Shown here: one piece after another, positions 33,501-42,251 of the stretch
How positions within the stretch are numbered: position 1 is the stretch's first letter
How the letters are laid out: every line of letters begins with the position of its first letter
Translations under genes and position numbers: made by a program
Notes under the pieces: generated by a model
The model's input: the letters and a program-made list of their open reading frames with translations, nothing else
What the model was told of the DNA's origin: nothing
Database searches by the model: none
DNA from: Streptomyces cyanogenus
GTDB taxonomy: Bacteria > Actinomycetota > Actinomycetes > Streptomycetales > Streptomycetaceae
DNA: 64,000 nt
Assembly (NCBI RefSeq): GCF_017526105.1
Contig: NZ_CP071839.1
Coordinates: 4,332,001-4,396,000, forward strand
Reading direction: 5' to 3'

Positions 33501-35228
33501 ATGACGGAGCCGAAGACCGACGAGACCGGTCCTGGTCGGTCGCCGGGAGTTCCCGACGCCGGGCTCACCGGCGCACTGGACGCCATCGGGGCCGGCGCCT
33601 ACCTCGCCGACGAGCAGGGCCGTATCGTCGCCGTCAACTCCCTCGCCGAGCAGCTGCTGAAGCGGCCCGCCGAAGACCTGATCGGCCAGGACGCTCACGA
33701 GCTGCTGCACCGCGGGCCCCAGGGCCAGCCGCTGCCCACCACCCGGTGCAGCATGCGGCAGGCGTTCCACGCCAGGCACCCGGCACAGGCCGAGGAGGAC
33801 TACTTCGCCCGTGCCGACGGCTCCCTCCTGCGCATCTCCTGGCTGATCGCGCCCTACGCCGTCGACGGCCCCGGAGCCGGCACACTCGTGGTCTTCCACA
33901 CGCCTGAGGCGGCGCACAGCACCGGACCGCACCAGGAGCAGGCCACCGAGCGGATGAGCGATCTGGAGCGGCTGGCCCTGCTGGCCGAGACCACCACACA
34001 GCTGACCTCCACCTTCGATGTCGACGAGGCACAGCGCCGGCTGGTGGGCCTGGTCGTGCCCCGGCTGGCGGACTGGGTCGTCATCGACCTGATCACCGAG
34101 CGCGACGAGGTGTGGCGCACCACCGTGGTCCAGGCCGACGGCGACACGCTGGTGCGCCACGAAGATCTGCAGGGGCCCATGCCGCCGGTCCCCCAGGAGT
34201 CCCCGATGCCCCTTTCCCGGGCTCTGCGCGGCGTCGCCTCCACCCTGGCGGGGCCCGAGACCTACCAGGGCGCCCCCGACTCCGGGATAGCCGTGGAGCA
34301 GCGCCGCCTGTTCGACGCCACCGGCATCCACTCCGCGGCCATCGCCCCCCTCCGCAGCACCCGCGAAGTCCTGGGGGCCCTCACCCTCGGCCGTGCCGCG
34401 AAGCCGGGCAACTTCACCACCGCCGACCTGCCGCTGATCGAGGACATCGCGCGCCGCGCCGGTGTCGCCCTGGACAACGCCCGCCTCTACCAGCGCCAGC
34501 GTGCGGTCGCCGAGACCATGCAGAACCACCTGCTGCCCCAGATGCCGAGCGTGCCCGGTCTGCAGATGACCGTCCGCTACCTGCCCGCCCCCGACGCCTC
34601 ACAGGTCGGCGGCGACTGGTACGACGCCTTCACCCTGTCCGACGGGGCCACCGCGCTGGCCATCGGCGACGTCGTCGGCCACGACCTGGAGGCCGCGGCC
34701 GGCATGGCCCAGCTGCGCAACATGCTCCGCGCCTACGCCTGGTCCCAGCGGGAACCCGCCAGCCGGATCGTCGAACGCCTCGACGAGGCGGTCATGCCGA
34801 TCACCGACGTCACCATGGCCACGCTCATCTTCGCCCGGGTGACCGAGACGGACGACGGACACTGGCAGCTGTCCTGGACCAACGCCGGCCACCCCCCGCC
34901 CCTGCTCATCGACCAGAACGGACTGGCCCACTACCTCACGGACGGCCATGGACTCCTGCTGGGCACCGGAGTCTCCGCGCCCCGCTCCGACGCCACCACG
35001 CTGCTGCCGCCCGGATCCACCCTGCTGCTGTACACCGACGGCCTCATCGAAGCTCCCGGCCAGACCCTGGACGAGGGCCTCCACCGGCTCCGGCAGCACG
35101 CCGCCGCCCTCGCCCACCGCCCCCTGCCGTCCTTCACCGACCAGCTCCTGCGCCGCGTCCAGCCACCCGGCATCGACGACGTCGCCCTCCTCGCCGTCCG
35201 CACACCACCGCGAGAGCACACCGGCTGA
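33501..35228 (+). CDS. PAS-GAF-SpoIIE-type PP2C phosphatase
   Basis: 575 residues from ATG 33501 (SD GGAGGCGAGG). PAS about 15-130 ('LTGALDAIGAGAYLADEQG'), GAF about 150-330 ('VDEAQRRLVGLVVPRLADWV'), then PP2C_SIG with both metal Asp motifs intact ('QVGGDWYDAFTLSDG', 'AIGDVVGHDLEAAAGMAQLR') and 'LLLYTDGLIEAPG'. Predicted to dephosphorylate a STAS protein, most simply the one encoded upstream. PAS and GAF would sense a ligand or redox state. Confidence 0.92.
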   Translation: MTEPKTDETGPGRSPGVPDAGLTGALDAIGAGAYLADEQGRIVAVNSLAEQLLKRPAEDLIGQDAHELLHRGPQGQPLPTTRCSMRQAFHARHPAQAEEDYFARADGSLLRISWLIAPYAVDGPGAGTLVVFHTPEAAHSTGPHQEQATERMSDLERLALLAETTTQLTSTFDVDEAQRRLVGLVVPRLADWVVIDLITERDEVWRTTVVQADGDTLVRHEDLQGPMPPVPQESPMPLSRALRGVASTLAGPETYQGAPDSGIAVEQRRLFDATGIHSAAIAPLRSTREVLGALTLGRAAKPGNFTTADLPLIEDIARRAGVALDNARLYQRQRAVAETMQNHLLPQMPSVPGLQMTVRYLPAPDASQVGGDWYDAFTLSDGATALAIGDVVGHDLEAAAGMAQLRNMLRAYAWSQREPASRIVERLDEAVMPITDVTMATLIFARVTETDDGHWQLSWTNAGHPPPLLIDQNGLAHYLTDGHGLLLGTGVSAPRSDATTLLPPGSTLLLYTDGLIEAPGQTLDEGLHRLRQHAAALAHRPLPSFTDQLLRRVQPPGIDDVALLAVRTPPREHTG

Positions 35229-35238
35229 GACGGGTGCC

Positions 35239-35397
35239 ATGCAGGTGGGACGGCCTCGGGCCGCTGGAGGAGACCCCTGCAATGGGACGGGCCTCGGGCG
35301 GCGGGACAGGTCGCCCTGCAATGAGGCGGGTCTCGGGCGGCGGGACGGGCCCCCCGCGATGAGACCGGGCACGGACGGCGGAACAGGTCCCCCCGCA
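35239..35397. repeat. four imperfect tandem repeats of about 39 bp
   Basis: Units start at ATG triplets 35239, 35282, 35321 and 35359 and share the pattern ATGnGnCnGGnCTCGGGCnGCnGGAnnnG...CCCTGCA. They fill most of the 295-bp gap between the convergent phosphatase and arsM genes. No coding sense. Confidence 0.65.
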
Positions 35398-35523
35398 GAA
35401 GGGGCGCGGCCCGGAACCGGGACGTCCCCGGCCGTACGACGGCACGCCGGCCGGCTCGGCCGGTGTACGACTGCCGACCCGTCGGCCTCCCCCCTCACCC
35501 ACTGCGCGGAGGCGGTGGGGCCG

Positions 35524-36414
35524 TCAGCTCCGGCAGCCGCAGCCGCTCGCGGCCTTCGCCTCGGCGACGGTGGTCGACGGATCGGCGGCCTGCTCGCCGG
35601 AGGTGCAACAGGCGGTCACACCGCAGCAGGCGGCGGATGCGGAGGAGCCGTCCGTCCCGGTGGCACCGGCGGGCTTGACGGCGCGGACGACGGCCGAGTG
35701 CATGCCGTCGGCAACCGGGTGGGCGGCAGTGATCTCGACGTCCGTGAAGCCGGCCGCCTCAAGTCCCTGACGGTATTCGGCGAACGACAGGGCACCGGCG
35801 ATGCAGCCGACGTGGTCGCCGCGCTCGGCGCGCTGCTCGGTGGTGAGGGTGTCGTCGGCGACGACGTCGGAGACGCCGATGCGACCGCCGGGCCTCAGGA
35901 CGCGGAAGGCCTCGGCGAACACGGCCGCCTTGTCCGTCGACAGGTTGATCACGCAGTTCGAGATCACCACGTCGACGGTGTTCGCGGGCAGCGGGACGGA
36001 CTCGATGGTGCCCTTCAGGAACTCGACGTTCGCCGCGCCCGCCTTCTCGGCGTTGGCCAGGGCCAGGGCCAGCATCTCGTCGGTCATGTCCACCCCGTAC
36101 GCCTTGCCGGTGGGGCCGACGCGGCGGGCCGAGAGCAGGACGTCGATGCCACCGCCCGAGCCCAGGTCGAGGACGCGTTCGCCCGCACGCAGGTCCGCGA
36201 CGGCGGTCGGGTTGCCGCAGCCGAGTGACGCGGCAACCGCCTCGGCGGGCAGGGCGTCGCGCTCGTCGGCGGCGTACAGCGTCGAACCGAAGTTCTCGTC
36301 GACCTCGACCGGCTCGGGCCCGCAACAGCCGGCGCCGCCCTCGGTCACCTTCACGGCCGCCGCGGCGTAGCGCCGACGGACGGTTTCACGGAGGTCGGTG
36401 GACTGCTCGTTCAT
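35524..36414 (-). CDS. arsM: arsenite S-adenosylmethionine methyltransferase
   Basis: 296 residues. SAM-binding core 'ERVLDLGSGGGIDVLLSARR', 'VDVVISNCVINLSTDKAAVF' and 'RVLRPGGRIGVSDVVAD'. Arsenic-binding Cys are expected in 'GGAGCCGPEP', 'AASLGCGNPTA' and 'DHVGCIAGA', all present. A Cys-rich tail ('ASAACCGVTACCTSG', 'ASGCGCRS') may scavenge metalloid. It methylates As(III) to volatile products. It is divergent from arsR, with an ArsR-type operator between. Confidence 0.95.
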   Translation of the reverse strand: MNEQSTDLRETVRRRYAAAAVKVTEGGAGCCGPEPVEVDENFGSTLYAADERDALPAEAVAASLGCGNPTAVADLRAGERVLDLGSGGGIDVLLSARRVGPTGKAYGVDMTDEMLALALANAEKAGAANVEFLKGTIESVPLPANTVDVVISNCVINLSTDKAAVFAEAFRVLRPGGRIGVSDVVADDTLTTEQRAERGDHVGCIAGALSFAEYRQGLEAAGFTDVEITAAHPVADGMHSAVVRAVKPAGATGTDGSSASAACCGVTACCTSGEQAADPSTTVAEAKAASGCGCRS

Positions 36415-36462
36415 GACTCACTCCCAGGGGACGGGGGCATGGCGGTGCCCCGAACGGCCTGT

Positions 36463-36478
36463 ATCGACGTTCATTGAT
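36463..36478. promoter_or_regulatory. ArsR-type operator
   Basis: ATCGA-cgttca-TTGAT, one mismatch from the ATCAA-N6-TTGAT symmetry of ArsR/SmtB sites. It lies in the 105-bp divergent region between arsM and arsR, so it probably represses both. Confidence 0.65.
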
Positions 36479-36519
36479 GCAACCTTGCGCCTTGGATCGG
36501 AAAACGTCAACATAGAGGC

Positions 36520-36891
36520 ATGTCGAAACAAGGGCTTGAGGTGCTCGGGCAGGAAGCCGCCTGCTGCGCGGGGCTGTCCACGCCGCTGGACGAGGACCGG
36601 GCGGCCGAGCTGGCGAAGGTGTTCAAGGCTCTGGGCGACCCGGTGCGGCTCCGGCTGATGTCGATGATCGCCTCGCGTGGTGAGGACGGCGAGGTCTGCG
36701 TCTGCGAGCTGACGCCGGCCTTCACGCTGTCCCAGCCGACGATCTCCCACCACCTCAAGCTGCTCCGGCAGGCCGGGCTCATCGACTGCGAGCGGCGCGG
36801 GACCTGGGTGTACTACCGGGTGCTGCCCGGCGTCCTGGACCGGCTCGCCGCATTCCTGACCGCGCCGCAGACCGCCGGAGCCACCGCGTGA
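36520..36891 (+). CDS. arsR: ArsR-family arsenic-responsive repressor
   Basis: 123 residues: 'LAKVFKALGDPVRLRLMSMI', metalloid-site region 'EDGEVCVCELTPAF', recognition helix 'LSQPTISHHLKLLRQAGLID' and wing 'RRGTWVYYRV'. Extra Cys near the N-terminus ('AACCAG'). A CATAGA -10 lies 3 nt before the ATG (same CATAG/TATAG-AGGC-ATG layout as the Prim-pol gene), so it may be leaderless. Its stop overlaps the aquaporin GTG by 4 bp. Confidence 0.95.
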   Translation: MSKQGLEVLGQEAACCAGLSTPLDEDRAAELAKVFKALGDPVRLRLMSMIASRGEDGEVCVCELTPAFTLSQPTISHHLKLLRQAGLIDCERRGTWVYYRVLPGVLDRLAAFLTAPQTAGATA

Positions 36892-37622
36892 CCGCGCCCC
36901 TGGGCCGACGGCTCGCCGCCGAAGCCGTCGGAACCGGGGTGCTGGTGGCAGTGGTGGTCGGCTCCGGCATCCAGGCCGCCGAGCTGTCGCGCGACGCGGG
37001 CGTGCAGCTGCTCGCCAACTCCCTCGCCACCGTCCTCGGTCTGGGCGTGCTGATCGCCGTGCTCGGGCCGGTCTCCGGCGCGCACTTCAACCCGGCCGTC
37101 ACCCTCGCCGCCTGGTTCACCGGCCGCCGCTCGACCGACGGCCTCACCCTGCGGGACGTGGCCGCGTACGTGCCCGCACAGATCGCCGGAGCCGTCGGCG
37201 GGGCGGTCCTGGCCGACGCCATGTTCGGCAAGCCACTGGTCGAGTGGTCCACGCACGACCGGTCCGCGCCCCACCTGTGGCTCGGTGAGGTGGTCGCCAC
37301 GGCCGGGCTGATCCTGCTGGTCCTCGGGCTCGACCGCATCGGCAACGCCTCCCTCGCACCGGTGGCCGTGGCCTCGTACATCGGGGCCGCCTACTGGTTC
37401 ACCTCCTCCACCTCCTTCGCGAACCCGGCAGTGACCATCGGCCGGGCCTTCACCGACACCTTCGCCGGCATCGCCCCCGCCTCCGTCGCCCCCTTCGTCG
37501 CGGCCCAATCGGTCGGCGCCGCACTCGGGTTGGGCGCCGTCATCGCGGTGTACGGCCGTCCCGCTCCCACCGGGGACGACGTCGTCGTCCCGCACGGCGA
37601 ACCCGGACTCGCCTCCTCCTGA
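36888..37622 (+). CDS. MIP/aquaporin-family channel of the ars operon
   Basis: 244 residues, six helices and the two half-helix NPA motifs ('SGAHFNPAVTLAAW', 'SFANPAVTIGRAF'). GTG start overlaps arsR. In ars operons such channels (AqpS-like) replace the arsenite pump: arsenate reduced inside leaves as As(OH)3 down its gradient. No ArsB or Acr3 pump is encoded nearby, which supports that role. Confidence 0.9.
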   Translation: MTAPLGRRLAAEAVGTGVLVAVVVGSGIQAAELSRDAGVQLLANSLATVLGLGVLIAVLGPVSGAHFNPAVTLAAWFTGRRSTDGLTLRDVAAYVPAQIAGAVGGAVLADAMFGKPLVEWSTHDRSAPHLWLGEVVATAGLILLVLGLDRIGNASLAPVAVASYIGAAYWFTSSTSFANPAVTIGRAFTDTFAGIAPASVAPFVAAQSVGAALGLGAVIAVYGRPAPTGDDVVVPHGEPGLASS

Positions 37623-37651
37623 CCCGCTCCACTCCCCGAAAGACGCCTGCC

Positions 37652-38074
37652 ATGAGCACCCCGACCCCGCGCCCCTCGGTCCTGTTCGTCTGCGTCCACA
37701 ACGCCGGCCGCTCCCAGATGGGCGCCGCGTTCCTGACCCACCTGGGCGGTGACCGGCTGGAGGTCCGCTCGGCCGGTTCGGCCCCCGCCGACACGGTCAA
37801 CCCCGCCGTCGTCCAGGCGATGGCGGAGCTCGGCATCGACATCTCCGCCGAGACCCCCAAGATCCTCACCACCGAGGCAGTGCAGTCCTCGGACGTGGTG
37901 ATCACGATGGGCTGTGGGGACACCTGTCCGGTCTTCCCCGGCAAGCGGTACCTGGACTGGCAGCTGGACGACCCGGCAGGCCGGGGCGTCGATGCGGTAC
38001 GACCCATCCGGGACGAGATCGAAAAGCGCGTGCGCGGCCTGCTCACGGAACTCGGCATCCCGACGGCGGCATGA
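37652..38074 (+). CDS. arsC: arsenate reductase, low-molecular-weight phosphatase fold
   Basis: 140 residues. P-loop 'VCVHNAGRSQMGAAF' with nucleophile Cys, and a later Cys pair 'TMGCGDTCPVFPGKR' that shuttles the disulfide. It reduces As(V) to As(III), using thioredoxin or mycothiol. Third gene of arsR-aqp-arsC, 29 bp after the channel gene. Confidence 0.95.
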   Translation: MSTPTPRPSVLFVCVHNAGRSQMGAAFLTHLGGDRLEVRSAGSAPADTVNPAVVQAMAELGIDISAETPKILTTEAVQSSDVVITMGCGDTCPVFPGKRYLDWQLDDPAGRGVDAVRPIRDEIEKRVRGLLTELGIPTAA

Positions 38075-38149
38075 GAGCGGCGGCCGGCGCATCTCCCGAC
38101 GACGCCGTTGATCCCGACGCCCGGATCCCGGTGACGGACGCACACGCCG

Positions 38150-38181
38150 AAGGGGTGCCTCTCGCGAGAGAGGCACCCCTT
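38150..38181. terminator. strong bidirectional hairpin between arsC and tRNA-Ser
   Basis: Perfect 14-bp stem AAGGGGTGCCTCTC / GAGAGGCACCCCTT with loop GCGA. It can stop arsC transcription on the plus strand and tRNA-Ser(TGA) on the minus strand. Confidence 0.85.
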
Positions 38182-38206
38182 CTGGCCTGCATGTTTACGA
38201 CCTGTG

Positions 38207-38293
38207 CGGAGGCGGTGGGATTTGAACCCACGGTGACATCGCTGCCACGACGGTTTTCAAGACCGTTCCCTTCGGCCGCTCGGGCACGCCTCC
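38207..38293 (-). tRNA. tRNA-Ser(TGA)
   Basis: 87-nt class II tRNA with acceptor GGAGGCG/CGCCTCC, anticodon loop CTTGAAA (TGA, decodes UCA), a long variable arm and T-loop TTCAAAT. CCA is not encoded. Confidence 0.97.
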
Positions 38294-38378
38294 CCGCGCC
38301 GCCGGAGATCGACGGCGCGGGTACAGATTACCGGCCCGCCGCCGGATCGCGGGGCGGTGGTTGCCGTACGGGGGCGGG

Positions 38379-39809
38379 TCAGTTGTCGCCTTCGCGTGCG
38401 CCCAGCGTCAGTTGCACCGTGTGCTCCTGGCCGCCCCGCTTGTAGGTGATCGTGACCTTGTCGCCCGGCTTGTGCGTCCAGATCTCGCCGATCAGGGTCG
38501 GGCCGCTGTCGATCACGTGGTCGTCGAGCTTGGTGATGACGTCGCCGGGCTTGAGGCCGGCCTTGTCCGCCGGGCCGCCCGACTCGACCGCTGCGGAGCC
38601 GGCCGTGCCCTGGTCGGTGATCTGGGCGCCGGCGGAGGAGTTCTCCAGGGAGACGGACGCGCCGATCTTGGCGTACACCGGCTTGCCGGTCTTGATCAGC
38701 TGCTGGGCGACGTACTTGGCCTGGTTGATCGGGATGGCGAAGCCCAGGCCGATCGAGCCCGACTGGCCGGAGCCGAAGCCGCCGCTTCCGGAGGACTGGA
38801 TCGCGGAGTTGATGCCGATGACCGCGCCGGAGGCGTCCAGCAGCGGGCCGCCGGAGTTGCCCGGGTTGATCGACGCGTCGGTCTGCAGCGCGCTCATGTA
38901 CGACGCCTTGCTGGAGGAGCTGCCGTCGCTGGAGGCCACCGGGCGGTTCTTGGCGCTGATGATGCCGGTGGTCACCGTGTTGGACAGCCCGAAGGGGGCG
39001 CCGATGGCGATGGTCTCGTCGCCGACGGCCACCTTGTCGGAGTCGCCGAGGGCGAGCGGCTTGAGGTCGGAGGGGGCGTTCTTCAGCTTGATGACCGCCA
39101 CGTCGTAGCCCTGCGCGTGGCCGACGATCTCGGCGTCGTACTTCCTGCCGTTCGGGAAGGTGGCCGTCAGCTTGCCACCGTCCACGGCGTCCGCCACCAC
39201 GTGGTTGTTGGTGACGATGTGGCCCTGGGTGTCGAAGACGAAGCCGGTGCCCGTGCCGCCCTCGCCGTTGTTGCTCTCCGCCTCGATGGTGACCGTGCTG
39301 GGCAGCGCCCTGGCGGCCACGCCCGCGATCGTCCCCGGTGCGCGCTTGATCTGGGCGGCGCCGGTGTCGGAGGAGACGGTGGTGGAGCCGCGGTCGTCCC
39401 GGTCCTTGGCCAGGGTGTAGCCGAGGCCGCCGCCCAGGCCGCCCGCGACCAGCGCGGCCACCAGGACCGCCGCCACCAGGCCGCCGCGTCCGCTGCTCGG
39501 CTTGGGGGCGGGCTGCTGGTAGGAGGCGCCCCAGCCGGCGCCCGGGCCGCCGGGGCCGCCGTCGCCGTAGGCCGGGGTGGCCGGCGGTGGGGGCCAGGAG
39601 CCGTCGGGGGCCGGGCCGGGCTGGTACGCCGGACCGTGGCCGGACGCGGCCGAGGCCGCGGGGGTCTCCGGGGGGACGGGAGGGAGGGGGGCCGTCGGTG
39701 CGTTCGCCTCGGGCACGTGGCCCTGCGGGGAAGCGGTGGGAGAGGCCATCGGCACGGGAGGTGCGGACGGCGCCGGGGGTACCGCGTTGCCCTCGTTCTC
39801 GGTGCTCAC
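38379..39809 (-). CDS. HtrA/DegP-like membrane-anchored serine protease
   Basis: 476 residues from GTG 39809. A Pro/Ala-rich cytoplasmic N-terminus (about 110 residues), one transmembrane helix ('GGLVAAVLVAALVAGGLGGG'), a trypsin-like domain with His ('TNNHVVADAV'), Asp ('GYDVAVIKLK') and Ser ('NPGNSGGPLLDA'), then one PDZ domain ('AGLKPGDVITKLDDHVI'). It acts at the outer membrane face in protein quality control or regulated proteolysis. An upstream inverted repeat GCACC-ataagc-GGTGC (39895-39910) may be regulatory. Confidence 0.93.
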   Translation of the reverse strand: MSTENEGNAVPPAPSAPPVPMASPTASPQGHVPEANAPTAPLPPVPPETPAASAASGHGPAYQPGPAPDGSWPPPPATPAYGDGGPGGPGAGWGASYQQPAPKPSSGRGGLVAAVLVAALVAGGLGGGLGYTLAKDRDDRGSTTVSSDTGAAQIKRAPGTIAGVAARALPSTVTIEAESNNGEGGTGTGFVFDTQGHIVTNNHVVADAVDGGKLTATFPNGRKYDAEIVGHAQGYDVAVIKLKNAPSDLKPLALGDSDKVAVGDETIAIGAPFGLSNTVTTGIISAKNRPVASSDGSSSSKASYMSALQTDASINPGNSGGPLLDASGAVIGINSAIQSSGSGGFGSGQSGSIGLGFAIPINQAKYVAQQLIKTGKPVYAKIGASVSLENSSAGAQITDQGTAGSAAVESGGPADKAGLKPGDVITKLDDHVIDSGPTLIGEIWTHKPGDKVTITYKRGGQEHTVQLTLGAREGDN

Positions 39810-40082
39810 AGGTCTTCTCCTCGGTCCACGCCTGTTGTCGTCGGTCGCACTGGTCGCACTGCTCTGCACTCAGCTTTTCCCACGGGCCGTCAGAGCACCA
39901 TAAGCGGTGCCTGTGGGTCCGCCGACCCCCTTTACATAGGTTTATATAGGATCTTTCGCGCAAAGGTTTTATAAACGAGCGCCGCAGAAAGCATCCTGCC
40001 GACGAGCGGCGAGTGCCCCCGTTCCGCGCACGGATGCGCCCGTGCGGCCACGTCCGCCCGGCGACGGTGGCACCATGACGCG

Positions 40083-40910
40083 GTGACCCACGCACGACAG
40101 CACACCATCCAGGTCGTCGCCCACCGCGGTGCCTCCGAAGACGCCCCCGAGCACACCCTCGCCGCCTATCGCAAGGCGATCGAGGACGGCGCGGACGCCC
40201 TGGAGTGCGACGTACGGCTGACCGCGGACGGGCATCTGGTCTGCGTCCACGACCGGCGGGTGAACCGTACCTCCAACGGCCGCGGCGCGGTCTCCGCGCT
40301 GGAGCTGGCCGATCTGGCCGCCCTCGACTTCGGCTCCTGGAAGACGCGCGAGGCCTGGCGCGGACGGGACGAGGAGCCCGACTGGGAGCACCGGCCGGAG
40401 GACCGCGAGGAGACCTCCGTGCTCACCCTGGAGCGGCTGCTGGAGCTGGTCGCGGACGCCGGGCGCCGGGTGGAACTGGCCATCGAGACCAAGCACCCCA
40501 CGCGCTGGGCCGGGCAGGTCGAGGAGCGGCTGATCGCGCTGCTGAAGCGGTTCGGGCTGGACGCGCCGGCCTCCGCCGCCGAGTCACCGGTCCGGGTCAT
40601 GAGCTTCTCGGCGCGCTCGCTGCACCGCGTGCGGAGCGCGGCGCCGACGCTGCCGACGGTCTACCTGATGCAGTTCGTCTCGCCCCGGCTGCGGGACGGA
40701 CGGCTGCCGGCGGGGGTGCAGGTGGCGGGTCCCTCGATCCGCATCGTGCGCAGTCACCCCGACTACATCGAGCGGCTGAAGCGGGCCGGGCGCCAGGTCC
40801 ACGTCTGGACCGTGAACGAGCCCGAGGACGTCGACCTGTGCGTCGGGCTGGGCGTCGACGCGATCATCACCAACCGCCCGCGCGCGGTGCTGCGGCAACT
40901 GGGCCGCTGA
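40083..40910 (+). CDS. glycerophosphodiester phosphodiesterase
   Basis: 275 residues from GTG 40083. GDPD TIM barrel with metal and catalytic motifs 'VVAHRGASEDAPEHT', 'ALECDVRLTADGHLVCVHD' and 'ELAIETKHPT', plus the terminal 'VHVWTVNEPEDVDL'. It hydrolyses glycerophosphodiesters to glycerol-3-phosphate and an alcohol. No signal peptide, so it is cytoplasmic. Confidence 0.94.
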   Translation: MTHARQHTIQVVAHRGASEDAPEHTLAAYRKAIEDGADALECDVRLTADGHLVCVHDRRVNRTSNGRGAVSALELADLAALDFGSWKTREAWRGRDEEPDWEHRPEDREETSVLTLERLLELVADAGRRVELAIETKHPTRWAGQVEERLIALLKRFGLDAPASAAESPVRVMSFSARSLHRVRSAAPTLPTVYLMQFVSPRLRDGRLPAGVQVAGPSIRIVRSHPDYIERLKRAGRQVHVWTVNEPEDVDLCVGLGVDAIITNRPRAVLRQLGR

Positions 40911-41037
40911 GCCGCCCGCCTCCACGCCTCCCCTACGCCTGACCGCACCCGCCAAATCACGCCAAATCAAGTGTTGTCGGGCCGAGTTCGTCACAGGGAG
41001 TGCACCGGCGCGTTCGCTCCGTGTGCGCCCGTGTCGA

Positions 41038-41778
41038 ATGCGTCAGCGGAAGGGGACTGGCCGGTTTCCGGTACAGGCCAAGGGGGCATCCACACCGTGG
41101 CGTGGGGCGAAGGAGGTCTCGGGGGTGGCGTTGGTGGTGGCACAGGAGGTGCCCACGTCGTCGAGCATGGCCGTACCCCATGGCCCTGCGGGCGTGGGGG
41201 AGGCGCGGCACCGGATGCGGGCGCAACTGCGCAGCGGTGGCGTATCGGAAGCGGTCATCGACGACGCCGTACTGATCCTTTCCGAACTTTTGAGCAACGC
41301 CTGTAAACACGGGCGGCCCCTGGGCGATGCGCCGGCCGGGGACGGGGACGTCCGCGCCGCATGGCGGGTCGACCCGCGCGGACGGCTCATCGTGGAGGTC
41401 ACGGACGGCGGCGGCCCGACCCGCCCTGCGCCGGCCACTCCGTCGGTGACCGCGCACGGCGGCCGTGGGCTGAACATCATCACGGCCCTGGCCGACGACT
41501 GGGGCGTCCGGGACGACGTCCAGGGCGAGGTGACGGTCTGGGTGGTGGTCCACGAGGACGTCCATGATCCCGATGCCCGCTGCCACCGCGACGCTTTCGC
41601 TACGCGCGTCACGCACGCGGCGCTGCCCGACTTGCAGGCCCCGGGGAGAGCGCTGTCCGACCCGGGCAGACCGTTGTCCGACCCCAGCCGCCCGCTGTCC
41701 GACCCCGGTGCGCCGCTGACCGGCCTGCCGGACCTGCCCGGCCTCGGCTTCGCGGACGCCTTCGAGGACTTGGACTGA
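41038..41778 (+). CDS. HATPase_c anti-sigma-type kinase (RsbW/SpoIIAB-like)
   Basis: 246 residues from ATG 41038. The N-terminal 55 residues are unstructured and basic. The ATPase domain has N box 'LILSELLSNACKHGRP', G1 'VTDGGGP' and G2 'GGRGLNIITALADDW'. The C-tail carries a short repeat 'LSDPGRPLSDPSRPLSDPG'. Such proteins phosphorylate STAS antagonists or bind sigma factors. No partner is adjacent; the STAS/SpoIIE pair at 32.8-35.2 kb is the nearest candidate. Confidence 0.85.
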   Translation: MRQRKGTGRFPVQAKGASTPWRGAKEVSGVALVVAQEVPTSSSMAVPHGPAGVGEARHRMRAQLRSGGVSEAVIDDAVLILSELLSNACKHGRPLGDAPAGDGDVRAAWRVDPRGRLIVEVTDGGGPTRPAPATPSVTAHGGRGLNIITALADDWGVRDDVQGEVTVWVVVHEDVHDPDARCHRDAFATRVTHAALPDLQAPGRALSDPGRPLSDPSRPLSDPGAPLTGLPDLPGLGFADAFEDLD

Positions 41779-42251
41779 GCGGGGCGGCTCGGCGGGGGCA
41801 AGGTCCACTGGGCCGGCCTCCACCGGGCCGGGCTCCACCGGGCCAGGGGTCAACCGGCCGGGATTCACCGAGCCCGAGCGAGGGCCCGCCACGGCCCTGC
41901 GGGCGCCGGGCGCCGGCCGCGACGGCTCACCGGCGTCTGTAGCCTCGGCGAGGGCGGAGACACCGGCGTCTGTGGCCTCGGCGAGGGCGAAGACACCGGC
42001 GGCCCAGGCCGGCACCCGACGGGCCGGACTTCACACGGCCCGCACTTCACCCGGTCGGGGTTTCACCCGGCCGGGATTTCACCGGCGTGCGCCCCCAGGC
42101 CGGCCAGTGTTCCCCCGCCCCCGCTGACGGCCCCCGGCTTCCCACCACCGGCGTCGAGCGCGCGTACGTTGTCCACAGGTTCCCGTCGGTCATGGTCCGA
42201 ACGGCTAGGCTCCCGACGTACGAGAAGAGCCGTAACCGGGAGACACCCACC
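41779..42251. repeat. 473-bp gap with short GC-rich repeats
   Basis: No gene supported. There are two tandem 33-bp units starting near 41929 (core CACCGGCGTCTGT.GCCTCGG) with a partial third, and scattered copies of CACCGGGCC and TTCACCCGG. Open frames on the minus strand here are composition artefacts. Confidence 0.55.

Noticed and set aside
40957-42015. 352-codon minus-strand ORF over the HATPase gene and repeat region.
   Set aside because: Antisense to a clear HATPase domain; its content reflects the GC-rich repeats.
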